Below are positions 1 through 14,126 of a DNA stretch of 64,000 bases, one piece after another; within the stretch, counting starts at the first letter, position 1; each line of letters opens with the position of its first letter. This DNA is from Carex sylvatica (taxonomy: Eukaryota; Streptophyta; Magnoliopsida; Poales; Cyperaceae). The notes beneath the pieces were generated by a model. That model did not search any database. It worked only from the letters and a program-made list of their open reading frames with translations, and was not told where the DNA came from. Made by a program: the position numbers and the translations under genes. Location: NCBI GenBank assembly GCA_964058845.1, contig CAXKVR010000055.1, positions 1 to 64,000 on the forward strand. Reading direction: 5' to 3'.

Positions 1-3000
1 ATTGAAGGTTTTTGGAGCACTGTACTAGTGTCTTTATATGGTAAGATAATAGGGAATTTACAACCCTAATAAAATACAACAATTGAAGGTGTTTGGAGCA
101 CTCTAGTAGTTTCTCTAGATGACAAGATACAACCCAAATACAACACTAAACTGAAGGTATCTGGTGCACTCTATTAGTGTCTCTATATGGCATGAGCATA
201 GGGCATTTACAACCCTAATACAACAATTTAATTGATGGTGTTTAGAGCACCATAGTATTGTCTCTATATGGTAAGATAATAGGGTTTTTACAACCATAAT
301 ACAAAACTACAATTGAAGGTGTTTGGAGCACTCTAGTAGTTTCTCGATATGGCAAGATAATAGGACATTTGCAACCCTAATAAGACACTCCAATTGAAGG
401 TGTTTGGAGCACTCTAGTATTTTCTCCAGATGGCAAGATAATAGGGCATTTACAACCCTAATACAACACTGCTATTTTAGGTGTTTGCAGCAGCACTCTA
501 GTATTGTCTCTATTTGGGAAGATAATAGGTCATTTACAATCCAAATACAACACTCCAATTGAAGGAGTTTGGTGCAGTCTAGTAGTGTCACTATATGGCA
601 AGATAATAGGACATTTACAACCCTAATACAACGCTCCAATTGATTGTGTTTGGAGCAGTCTAGTAATGTCTCTATAAGACAAGATAATACGGCATTTGTA
701 ACTCAAATACAACACTCTAATTGAAGGTGTTTGGAGCACCCTAGTAGTGTCCCTCTATGGTAATATAATAGGGCATTTATAACCCTAATATACCACTACA
801 ATTGAAGGTGTTTAGAGCCCTCTAGTAGTGTCTCCAGATGGCAAGATAAGAGTGCATTTACAACCCTAATACAATACTCCAATTAAAGGTGTTTGGTTCA
901 CTCTTGTAGTGTCTCTCTATGGTAATATAATAGGGCATATACAACCCCAATAAAACTCTCTAATTGAAGTTGTTTGGAGAACCTAGTAGTGTCTCTATAT
1001 TGCAAGATAATGGGACATATCGTATCCTAATAAGACACTCAAATTGAAGGTGTTTGGAGCACTCTAGTAGTGTATATGACATGATAATATGGAATTTACA
1101 ACTTTAATACAACACTCCAATTGAAAATGTTTAGAGCACCCTAGTAATGTCTCTATGGATAATTGGGCATAGGCCACCCTAATAAAACTCTCTAATTGAA
1201 GGTATTGGGAGCACTCTAGTAGTGTTCCAAATGACAAGATAATAGGGCTTTTACAACCCTAATATAACACTACAATTGACGGTGTTTGGAGCACCCTAGT
1301 AGTGTCTCTATATGGCAAAATAATAGTACATATACAACCCTAATACAACACTCCAATTGAAGGCATTTGGAGCACTCTAGTAGATTCTCTTGATGACAAG
1401 ATAATAGGGTATTTACAACCCAAATACAACACTAAAATTGAAGGTATCTGGTGCACTCTACTAGTGTCTCTATATGGCATTAGCATAGGGCATTTACAAC
1501 CTTAATACAACACTTTAATTGATGGTGTTTAGAGCACCCTAGTATTGTCTCTATATGGTAAGATAATAGGATTTTTACAACACTAATACAAAACTACAAT
1601 TGAAGGTGTTTGGAGCACTCTAGTAGTTTCTCAAGATGGCAAGATAATAGGGCATTTACAACCCTAATAAAACACTCCAATTGAAGGCGTTTGGAGTATC
1701 TAGTAGTGTCTCTATATGGAAAGATAATAGGACATTTACCACCCTAATACCACACTCCAATTGAAGGTTTTTGGAGCACTGTACTAGTGTCTTTATATGG
1801 TAAGATAATAGGGAATTTACAACCCTAATAAAATACAACAATTGAAGGTGTTTGGAGCACTCTAGTAGTTTCTCTAGATGACAAGATACAACCCAAATAC
1901 AACACTAAACTGAAGGTATCTGGTGCACTCTATTAGTGTCTCTATATGGCATGAGCATAGGGCATTTACAACCCTAATACAACAATTTAATTGATGGTGT
2001 TTAGAGCACCATAGTATTGTCTCTATATGGTAAGATAATAGGGTTTTTACAACCATAATACAAAACTACAATTGAAGGTGTTTGGAGCACTCTAGTAGTT
2101 TCTCGATATGGCAAGATAATAGGACATTTGCAACCCTAATAAGACACTCCAATTGAAGGTGTTTGGAGCACTCTAGTATTTTCTCCAGATGGCAAGATAA
2201 TAGGGCATTTACAACCCTAATACAACACTGCTATTTTAGGTGTTTGCAGCAGCACTCTAGTATTGTCTCTATTTGGGAAGATAATAGGTCATTTACAATC
2301 CAAATACAACACTCCAATTGAAGGAGTTTGGTGCAGTCTAGTAGTGTCACTATATGGCAAGATAATAGGACATTTACAACCCTAATACAACGCTCCAATT
2401 GATTGTGTTTGGAGCAGTCTAGTAATGTCTCTATAAGACAAGATAATACGGCATTTGTAACTCAAATACAACACTCTAATTGAAGGTGTTTGGAGCACCC
2501 TAGTAGTGTCCCTCTATGGTAATATAATAGGGCATTTATAACCCTAATATACCACTACAATTGAAGGTGTTTAGAGCCCTCTAGTAGTGTCTCCAGATGG
2601 CAAGATAAGAGTGCATTTACAACCCTAATACAATACTCCAATTAAAGGTGTTTGGTTCACTCTTGTAGTGTCTCTCTATGGGTAATATAATAGGGCATAT
2701 ACAACCCCAATAAAACTCTCTAATTGAAGTTGTTTGGAGAACCTAGTAGTGTCTCTATATTGCAAGATAATGGGACATATCGTATCCTAATAAGACACTC
2801 AAATTGAAGGTGTTTGGAGCACTCTAGTAGTGTATATGACATGATAATATGGAATTTACAACTTTAATACAACACTCCAATTGAAAATGTTTAGAGCACC
2901 CTAGTAATGTCTCTATGGATAATTGGGCATAGGCCACCCTAATAAAACTCTCTAATTGAAGGTATTGGGAGCACTCTAGTAGTGTTCCAAATGACAAGAT

Positions 3001-5747
3001 AATAGGGCTTTTACAACCCTAATATAACACTACAATTGACGGTGTTTGGAGCACCCTAGTAGTGTCTCTATATGGCAAAATAATAGTACATATACAACCC
3101 TAATACAACACTCCAATTGAAGGCATTTGGAGCACTCTAGTAGATTCTCTTGATGACAAGATAATAGGGTATTTACAACCCAAATACAACACTAAAATTG
3201 AAGGTATCTGGTGCACTCTACTAGTGTCTCTATATGGCATTAGCATAGGGCATTTACAACCTTAATACAACACTTTAATTGATGGTGTTTAGAGCACCCT
3301 AGTATTGTCTCTATATGGTAAGATAATAGGATTTTTACAACACTAATACAAAACTACAATTGAAGGTGTTTGGAGCACTCTAGTAGTTTCTCAAGATGGC
3401 AAGATAATAGGGCATTTACAACCCTAATAAAACACTCCAATTGAAGGCGTTTGGAGTATCTAGTAGTGTCTCTATATGGAAAGATAATAGGACATTTACC
3501 ACCCTAATACCACACTCCAATTGAAGGTTTTTGGAGCACTGTACTAGTGTCTTTATATGGTAAGATAATAGGGAATTTACAACCCTAATAAAATACAACA
3601 ATTGAAGGTGTTTGGAGCACTCTAGTAGTTTCTCTAGATGACAAGATACAACCCAAATACAACACTAAACTGAAGGTATCTGGTGCACTCTATTAGTGTC
3701 TCTATATGGCATGAGCATAGGGCATTTACAACCCTAATACAACAATTTAATTGATGGTGTTTAGAGCACCATAGTATTGTCTCTATATGGTAAGATAATA
3801 GGGTTTTTACAACCATAATACAAAACTACAATTGAAGGTGTTTGGAGCACTCTAGTAGTTTCTCGATATGGCAAGATAATAGGACATTTGCAACCCTAAT
3901 AAGACACTCTAATTGAAGGTGTTTGGAGCACTCTAGTATTTTCTCCAGATGGCAAGATAATAGGGCATTTACAACCCTAATACAACACTGCTATTTTAGG
4001 TGTTTGCAGCAGCACTCTAGTATTGTCTCTATTTGGGAAGATAATAGGTCATTTACAATCCAAATACAACACTCCAATTGAAGGAGTTTGGTGCAGTCTA
4101 GTAGTGTCACTATATGGCAAGATAATAGGACATTTACAACCCTAATACAACGCTCCAATTGATTGTGTTTGGAGCAGTCTAGTAATGTCTCTATAAGACA
4201 AGATAATACGGCATTTGTAACTCAAATACAACACTCTAATTGAAGGTGTTTGGAGCACCCTAGTAGTGTCCCTCTATGGTAATATAATAGGGCATTTATA
4301 ACCCTAATATACCACTACAATTGAAGGTGTTTAGAGCCCTCTAGTAGTGTCTCCAGATGGCAAGATAAGAGTGCATTTACAACCCTAATACAATACTCCA
4401 ATTAAAGGTGTTTGGTTCACTCTTGTAGTGTCTCTCTATGGTAATATAATAGGGCATATACAACCCCAATAAAACTCTCTAATTGAAGTTGTTTGGAGAA
4501 CCTAGTAGTGTCTCTATATTGCAAGATAATGGGACATATCGTATCCTAATAAGACACTCAAATTGAAGGTGTTTGGAGCACTCTAGTAGTGTATATGACA
4601 TGATAATATGGAATTTACAACTTTAATACAACACTCCAATTGAAAATGTTTAGAGCACCCTAGTAATGTCTCTATGGATAATTGGGCATAGGCCACCCTA
4701 ATAAAACTCTCTAATTGAAGGTATTGGGAGCACTCTAGTAGTGTTCCAAATGACAAGATAATAGGGCTTTTACAACCCTAATATAACACTACAATTGACG
4801 GTGTTTGGAGCACCCTAGTAGTGTCTCTATATGGCAAAATAATAGTACATATACAACCCTAATACAACACTCCAATTGAAGGCATTTGGAGCACTCTAGT
4901 AGATTCTCTTGATGACAAGATAATAGGGTATTTACAACCCAAATACAACACTAAAATTGAAGGTATCTGGTGCACTCTACTAGTGTCTCTATATGGCATT
5001 AGCATAGGGCATTTACAACCTTAATACAACACTTTAATTGATGGTGTTTAGAGCACCCTAGTATTGTCTCTATATGGTAAGATAATAGGATTTTTACAAC
5101 ACTAATACAAAACTACAATTGAAGGTGTTTGGAGCACTCTAGTAGTTTCTCAAGATGGCAAGATAATAGGGCATTTACAACCCTAATAAAACACTCCAAT
5201 TGAAGGCGTTTGGAGTATCTAGTAGTGTCTCTATATGGAAAGATAATAGGACATTTACCACCCTAATACCACACTCCAATTGAAGGTTTTTGGAGCACTG
5301 TACTAGTGTCTTTATATGGTAAGATAATAGGGAATTTACAACCCTAATAAAATACAACAATTGAAGGTGTTTGGAGCACTCTAGTAGTTTCTCTAGATGA
5401 CAAGATACAACCCAAATACAACACTAAACTGAAGGTATCTGGTGCACTCTATTAGTGTCTCTATATGGCATGAGCATAGGGCATTTACAACCCTAATACA
5501 ACAATTTAATTGATGGTGTTTAGAGCACCATAGTATTGTCTCTATATGGTAAGATAATAGGGTTTTTACAACCATAATACAAAACTACAATTGAAGGTGT
5601 TTGGAGCACTCTAGTAGTTTCTCGATATGGCAAGATAATAGGACATTTGCAACCCTAATAAGACACTCCAATTGAAGGTGTTTGGAGCACTCTAGTATTT
5701 TCTCCAGATGGCAAGATAATAGGGCATTTACAACCCTAATACAACAC
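1..5747. repeat. Satellite higher-order repeat array, ~1.76 kb units
   Basis: Seen directly: copies run 1-1759, 1760-3519 and 3520-5278, with a partial copy 5279-5747. Each unit holds about 22 monomers of ~80 bp that differ clearly from one another, while whole units are almost identical. I spotted only an extra G near 2681 in copy 2 and a C-to-T change at 3910 in copy 3. Copy 4 departs from the unit at ~5748, where the sequence continues as ordinary diverged monomers. The array is cut by the window start, so it probably extends leftward. Such a pattern indicates recent segmental amplification of a 22-mer block. Confidence 0.95.
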
Positions 5748-8700
5748 TCCATTTTAAGCTGTTTGGAGAACTCTAGTAGTGTCTCCAAATGGCAAGATAA
5801 TAGGGATTTTACAACCCTAATATAACACTACAATTGACGGTGTTTGGAGCACCCTAGTAGTGTCTCTATATGGCAAAATAATAGGACATATACAACCCTA
5901 ATACAACACTACAATTGAAGGTATTTGGCGCACTGAAGTAGTTTCTCCAGATGAAAAGATAATAGGGCATTTACAATCCTAATACAACACTGCAATTGAA
6001 GGCGTTTGGAGCACTCTAGTAGTGTCTCTATATGGCAAGATAATAAGGCATTTACAACCCTAATAAAATACTCCAATTGAATGTGTTTGGAGCACTCTAG
6101 TAGTGTCTCCAAATGGCAAGAGAAAATGGTAGTTGCAATCCTAATACAACACTGCAATTGATGGTGTTGGGAGTACTCTAGTAGTGTCTGAAGTTGGCAT
6201 AATAATAGGACATTCACAACCCTAATACAACAATCCAATTAAAGGCGTTTGGACCATCTAGTAGTGTCTCTATATGGTAAGATAATATCACATTTACAAC
6301 CCTAATAAGACACTCCAATTGAACGTGTTTGGTGCACTCTCATAGTGTCTCTCCAGATGGCAAGATAATAAGGCATTTACAACCATAATACAATACTGCA
6401 ATGAAAGTTGTCTTGAGCACCCTTTTAATGTTTCTCTATGGCAGGATAATGGGGAATTTACAACCCTAATAAAACACCCCAATTGAAGGTGTTTGGAGTA
6501 CTCTAGTATTATCTTCAAATGGCAAGATAATTTGACATTTACAATCCAAATACAACTCTCCAATTGATGGTGTTTCGAGCACCCTAGTAGTGTCTCTAGT
6601 AATGTCTCCAATTGATGGTGTTTGGAGCACTCTAGTAGTTTCTCCAGCTGGCAAGATAATAGGGCATTTACAACCCTAATACAATACTGCAATTGGAGGT
6701 GTTTGGAGAACTCTACTAGTGTCTCTCTATGTTAAGATAATAGGGCATTTACAACCCTAATAAAACACTCCAATTGAAGGTGTTTGGAGCACTCTAGTAG
6801 TGTCATGAGATGGCAAGTTAAGTAGGCATTTATAACCGTAATACAACACTACAATTGAAGGTGTTTGGAACACTCTAGTAGTGTCTCTATATGACAATAT
6901 AAGATGGCATTTACAACCCTAATACAACACTCCAATTGAAGGTGTTTGGATTACTCTAGTGGTGTCTTCTGATGACAAGATAATAGGGCATTTTACAACC
7001 CTAAAACAACAATACAATTGAAGGTGTTTGGAGTAATCTACTAGTGTCTCTATATGGCAAGAGCATAGGGCATTTACAACCCTAATACAACACTCCAATT
7101 GAAGGTGATTGGAGCACCCTAGTAGTATCCCTCTAAGGTAAGATTATAGGGCATTTACAACCCTAAGAAAATGCTCCAATTGAATGTGTTTGGAGCACCC
7201 TAGTAGTGTCTCCAAATGGCAAGATAATTGGGCATTGTCTACCCTAATACCACACTCCAATTAAAGGTTTTTGGAGCATTGTACCAATGTCTTTATATGG
7301 TAAGATAATAGGGCATTTACAACCCTAATACAACACTCCAATTGATGGTGTTTGGACAACTCTAGTAGTGTCTCGAGATGGCAAGATAAGTGGGCATTTA
7401 TAACCTTAATAAGACACTACAATTGAAGGTGTTTAGAGTGGTGTCTCTAGATGACAACATAATAGGGCATTTACAACCCTAAAACAAAAATACAATTGAA
7501 GGTGTTTAGAGCACTCTAATAGTGTCTCTATATGGCAAGAGCATACAGCTTTTACAACCCTAATAGAACACTCCAATTGAAGGTGTTTGAAGCACCCTAG
7601 TAGTGTTTCTCTAGGGTAAGATAATAGGGCATTTACGACCCTAATAAAATGCTCCAATTGGATGTGTTTGGAGCACTCTAGTAGTGTCTACAAATGGCAA
7701 GATAATATGGCTTTAACAACCCTAATACCACACTACAATTGACGGCGTTTAGAGCATCTAGTAGTGTCTCTATATGGCAAGATAATAGGGCATTTACCAC
7801 TCTAATACCACACTACAATTGAAGGTGTTTGGTGCACTGTACCTGTGTCTTTATATGGCAAGATAATAGGGCATTTACAACCCTAATAAAACACTACAAT
7901 TGAAGGTGTTTGGAGCACTATAGTAGTTTCTCTAGATGACAAGATAATAGGGTATTTACAATCCAAATACAACACCAAAATTGAAGGTACCTGGTGCACT
8001 CTACTAGTGGCTCCAGATGGCATGAGCATAGGGCATTTACAACCCTAATACAACAATTTAATTGATGGTGTTTGGAGCACTCTAGTAGTGTCTTCAGATG
8101 GCAAGATAATAGGGCTTTTACTACCCTAATATAACACTACAATTGACGGTGTTTGGAGCACTGAAGTAGTTTCTCCATATGAAAAGATAATAAGGCATTT
8201 ACAACCCTAATACAACACTGCAATTGAAGGTATTTTGGAGCACTCTAGTAGTGTCTCTATATGGCAAGATAATAGGGCATTTACAACCCCAATACAACAC
8301 TCCAATTGAAGGAGATTGGAGCACTCTAGTAGTGAATCTATATGGTAGGATAATTGCACATTTACAACCCTAATGCAACAATCCAATTAATGGTGTTTGG
8401 AGCATTCTAGTAGTTTCCCTAGATAAGAAGATAATAGGGCATTTACAACCCTAATACAACACTCCAATTTTTGGTGTTTGCAGCACTCTAGTAGTGTCTA
8501 GTAGTGTCTCCAAATTGCATGATAAGAGGGCATTTACAACACTCATACAACACTCCAATTGAAGGTGTTTGGAACACTTTTGCAGTATCTCTATATGGCA
8601 AGATAATAGCATATTTACAACCCTAGTACGACTCTCCAATTTTAGGTGTTTGGAGCACTCTAGTAGAGTCTCTATATGACAAGATAATAGGGTATTTTCA

Positions 8701-11700
8701 TCCCAAATACAACACTCCAATTGATGGTATTTGGAGCACTCTATTAGTGTATCCAGATGTCAAGATAATTGGGCATTTACAACCCTAATACAACACTATA
8801 ATTGAAAGTGTTTGGAGCACTCTAGTAGTGTCTCCAGATGGCAAGATAATAGGGCCTTTACAACCCTAATACTACAATAGGATTAAAGGTGTTTAGAGCA
8901 CTCTAGTAGTTTCTCCAGAAGAAGAAAATAATATGACATTTACAATCCAAATACAACACTCCAATTGATGGTGTTTGGAGCACTCTACTAGTGTCTCGAC
9001 ATGGCAAGATAAGTGGGCATTTACAACCCTAATACAACACTATAATTGAAGGTGTTTGGAACACTGAAGTTGTGTCTCTATATGACAATATAATATGGCA
9101 TGTACAACCCTAATACAACCTCCAATTGAAGGTGTTTCGAGTACTCTAGTTGTGTCTTCTGATGGCAAGATAATAGGCATTTACAACCCTAAATCAATAA
9201 TACAATTGAAGGTGTTTAGAGCACTCTAATAGTGTCTCTATATGGCTAGAGCATAGGGCATTTACAACCCTAATAGAACACTCCAATTGAAGGTGTTTTG
9301 AGCACCCTAGTAGTGTCCCTCTAGGGTAAGATAATAGGGCATTTACAACCCTAATAAAATGCTCCAATTGAATGTGTTTGGAGCACTCTAGTAGTGTCTC
9401 CAAATAGCAAGAGAAGAGGGTAGTTACAGTCCTAATACAACACTGCAATTGATGGTGTTTGGAGCACTCTAGTAGTGTCTTCAGTTGGCAAAATAATAGG
9501 GCATTTATAGCTCTAATACAACACTCCAATTGAAGACATTTGGAATATCTAGTAGTGTCCCTATACGGCAAGATAATAGGACATTTACAACCCTAATAAG
9601 ACACTCCAATTGAACGTGTTTAGAGCACTCTCGTAATGTCTCCAGATGGCATGATAATAGGGCATTTACAACCCTAATACAACATTACAATTGAAGGTGT
9701 CTGGAGCACCCTAGTAATGTTTCTCTATGGTAAGATAATGGGGCATTCACAACCCTAATAAAACACCCCAATTGAAGGTGTTTGGAGCACTCCAGTATTA
9801 TATTCAAATGGAAAGAAAATATGACATTTACAATCCAAATACAACACTCCAGTTGATGGTGTTTCGAGCACCCTATTAGTGTCTCTATATAGTAAGATAA
9901 TAGGGTATATAAAAACCTAATACAAGACTACAATTGAAGATGTTTAGAGCACTCTAGTAGTTTCCCCAGCTGGCAAGATAATAGAATATTTACAACCTTA
10001 ATACAACACTGTAACTGAAGGTGTTTGGAGAACGCTACTAGTGTCTCTCTATGTTAAGATAATAGGACATTTACAACCCTAATAAAATACTCCATTTGAA
10101 GGTGTTTGGAGCACTTTAGTAGTGTCTCCAAATAGCAATATAATAGGACATTTACAACCCTAACACAACACTCCAATTTATGGTGTTTGGAGCACTCTAG
10201 TAGTGTCTCGAGATGGCAAGATAATAGGGCATCTACAACCCTAATACAACACTACAATTGAAGGTGTTTGGAACACTCTAGTAGTGTCTCTATATGACAA
10301 TATAATATGGCATTTACAACCCTAATACAACACTCCAATTGAAGGTGTTTGGAGTACTCTAGTGTGTCTCCTGATGGCAAGATAATAGGCATTTACAACC
10401 CTAAAACAACAATACAATTGAAGGTGTTTTGAGCACCCTAGTAGTGTCACTCTAGTGTAAGATAATAGGGCATTTACAACCCTAATAAAATGCTCCAATT
10501 GAATGTGTTTGGAGCACTCTAGTAGTGTCTCAAAATGGCAAGAGGAGAGGGTAGTTACAGTCCTAATACAACACTGTAATTGATGGTGTTTGGAGCACTC
10601 TAATAGTGTCTTCAATTGAAAAAATAATACGGCATTTACAGCCCTAATACAACACTCCAATTGAAGGAATTCGGAACATCTAGTAGTGTCTCTATATGGC
10701 AATATAATATGACATTTACAACCCTAATAAGACACTCCAATTGGATGTGTTTAGAGCACTCTCATAGTGTCTCCAGATGGCAAGATAATAGGCATTTACA
10801 ACCCTAATACAACACTGCAATTGAAGGTGTCTGGAGCACCCTAGTAGTGTTTCTCTATGGTAAGATAATGGGGCATTCACAACCCTAATAAAACACCCCA
10901 ATTGAAGGTGTTTGGAGCACTCCAGTATTATCTTCAAATGGCAAGATAATATGACATTTACAACCCTAATACAACACTCCAATTGATGGTGTTTGGAGCA
11001 CCCTATTATTGTCTCTATATAGTAAGATAATAGGGTATTTGAAAACCTAATACAAGACTACAATTGAAAGTGTTTGGAGCACTTTAGTAGTTTCCCCAGC
11101 TGGCAAGATAATAGGACATTTACAACCCTAATACGACACTGCAATTGAAGTTGTTTGGAGAACTCTACTAGTGTCTCTCTATGTTAAGATAATAGGACAT
11201 TTACAACCCTAATAAAATACTCCAATTGAAGATGTTTGGAGCACTTTAGTGTGTCTCCTAATGGTAAGATAATAGGACATTTACATCACTAACACAACAC
11301 TCCAATTGATGGTGTTTGGAGCACTCTAGTAGTGTCCCTATATGGCAAGATAAGTGGGCATTTACAACCCTAATACAACACTATAATTGAAGGTGTTTGG
11401 AACACTCTAGTAGTGTCTCTATATGACAATATAATATGGAATTTACAACCTTAATACAATATTCCAATTAAAGGTGTTTGGAGTACTCTAGTGGTGTCTC
11501 CTGATGGCAAGATAATAGGGCATTTACAACACTAAAAAAACAATGCAATTGAAGGTGTTTGGAGCACTCTACTAGTGTCCCTATATGGCAAGAGCATAGG
11601 GCATTTACAATCCTAATACAACACTCCAATTGAAGGTGTTTGGAGCACCGTAGTAGTGTCCGTCTAGGGTCAGATAATAGGGCATTTACAACCGTAATAA

Positions 11701-14126
11701 AATACTTCAATTGAATGTGTTTGGAGCACTCTAGTAGTGTCTCCAAATGGCAAGAGAAGAGGGTAGTTGTAATCCTAATACAATACTGCAATTGATGGTA
11801 TTTGGAGAACTCTACTAGTGTCTTCAGTTGGCAAAATAATAGGGCATTTACAGCCCTAATACAACACTGTAATTAATGGTGTCTGGAGCACCCTAGTAGT
11901 GTTTTTCTATGGCAAGATAATGAAGAATTTACAACCCTGATAAAACACTCTAATTGAAGGTGTTTGGAGCACTCCAGTATTGTCTTCAAATGGCAAGATA
12001 ATATGACATTTACAATCCAAATACAACACTCCAATTGATGGTGTTTGGAGCACCCTAGTAGTGTCTCTGTATAGTAAGATAATAGGACATTCAAAATCCT
12101 AATAGAAGTCTATAATTGAAGGTGTTTGGAGCACTCTAGTAGTTTCTCCAGATTGCAAGATAATAAGACATTTACAACCCTAATATAACACTGCAATTGA
12201 ATGTATTTGGAGAACTCTGATAGTGTCTCTCTATGGTAGGATTAGAGGGCATTTACAATCCTAATAAAACACTCCAATTGAAGGCGTTTGGAGCACTCTA
12301 GTAGTGTCTCCAAATGACAAGATAATAGGACATTTACAATCCTAATACAACACTCCAATCGATGGTGTTTGGAGCACTCTAGTAGTGTCTCGAGATGGCA
12401 AGATAAGTGGGCATTTACAACCCTAATATAACACTCCAATTGAAAGTGTTTGGAATACTATAGTAGTGTCTCTATATGACAATATAATATGACATTTACA
12501 ACCCTAATGCAACACTCCAATTGAAGGTGTTTGGATCACTCTAGTAATGTATCTATATGGCATGATAATAAGGTAGTAATACAACACTGCAATTGATGGT
12601 GTTTGGAGCACCCGAGAAGTGCCTCTCTATGGTAAGATAATAGGGCATTTACAATCCAAATAAAACACTCCAATTGAAAGTGTTTGGAGCACTCCTGTAG
12701 TGTCTTCAAATAGTAAGATAATAGGACATTTACAATCCGAATACAATACTCCAATTGATGGTGTGTGGAGCACCCTAGTAGTGTCTCTATATAGTAAGAT
12801 AATAGGGCATTTACAACTCTAATACAACAGTACATTTGAAGGTGTTTGGAGCACTCTATTAGTTTCTCCAGATAACAAGATAATAGGGTATTTACGACCT
12901 TAATACAACACTGGAATTAAATGTATTTGTTGCACTCTACTAGTGTCTCTATATAACAAGATCATAGGGCATTTACAATCCTAATAAAACACTCCAATTG
13001 AAAGTGTTTTGAGCACTCCAGTAGTGTCTCCAAATAGTAAGATAATATGACATTTACAATCCGAATACAATACTCCAATTGATGGTGTGTGGAGCACCCT
13101 AGTAGTGTCTCTATATAGTAAGATAATAGGGCATTTACAACTCTAATACAACACAACAATTGAAAGTATTTGGAGCACTGTAGTAGTTTCTCCCGAGAGC
13201 AAGATAAGAGGGTATTTACAACCTTAATACAACACTTCAATTAAATGTATCTGGTGCACTCTACTAGTGTCTCTAAGTGACAAGAGCATAGGGCATTTAC
13301 AACCCTAATACAACACTCTAATTGAAGGTGTTTGGAGCACCCTAGTAGTGTCTATGTATAGTAAGATAATAGGGCATTTAAAACCCTAATACAATACTAC
13401 AATTGAAGGTGTTTGGAGTACTCTAGTAGTTTCTCCAGATGGCAAGATAATAGGGCATTTACAACCCTAATATAACACTGCAATTGAATGTATTTGGAGA
13501 ACTCTGATAGTGTCTCTCTATGGTAGGATTAGAGGGCATTTACAATCCTAATAAAACAGTCCAATTGAAGGCGTTTGGATCACTCTAGTAGTGTCTCCAA
13601 ATAGCAAGATAATAGGACATTTACTACCCTAATACAACACTCCAATTGATGGTGTTTGGAGCACTCTAGTAGTGTCTCGAGATGGCAAGATAAGTGGGCA
13701 TTTACAACCCTAATACAACACTCCAATTGAAGGTGTTTGGAACACTATTGTAGTGTCTCTATATGACAATATAATATGACATTTACAACCGTAATGCAAC
13801 ACTCCAATTGAAGGTGTTTGGATCACTTTAGTAATGTCTCTATATGGCATGATAATGTGGTAGTTGCAACCATAATACAACACTGCATTTGATGGTGTTT
13901 GGAGCACCCGAGAATTGTCTCTCTATGGTAAGATAAAATAGGGCATTTACAATCCTAATAAAACACTCCAATTGAAGGTGTTTGGAGCACTCCTGTAGTG
14001 TCTCCAAATAGCAAGATAATGTGACATTTACAATCCTAATACAACACTCCAATTGATGGTGTCTGGAGCACCCTAGTAGTGTCTCTATATAGTAATATAA
14101 TAGGACATTTACAACTCTAATACAAC
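5748..14126. repeat. Diverged ~80-81 bp satellite monomers
   Basis: Head-to-tail monomers of about 81 bp continue from the homogenised block. Each has recognisable blocks: CAATTGAAGGTGTTTGGAGC, then CTCTAGTAGTGTCTC, then GGCAAGATAATAGGGCATTT, then ACAACCCTAATACAACACTC. Monomers differ by substitutions and small indels. Some longer blocks recur (for example around 9200-9600 and 10320-10700, or 12240-12440 and 13500-13700), suggesting older, decayed higher-order units. No host gene is visible. The open frames on the minus strand come from the monomer length being a multiple of three. Confidence 0.93.
14119..14126. repeat. Left 8-bp target site duplication of hAT insert
   Basis: AATACAAC is part of the satellite monomer and is repeated exactly at 17292-17299, directly outside the other end of the inserted element. 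Confidence 0.9.

Noticed and set aside
115..13907. Many minus-strand open frames of 60-132 codons in the satellite as protein genes
   Set aside because: All are read-through of the 81 bp monomer in one frame; there is no start context, splice structure or domain, and the same frames recur with every monomer.
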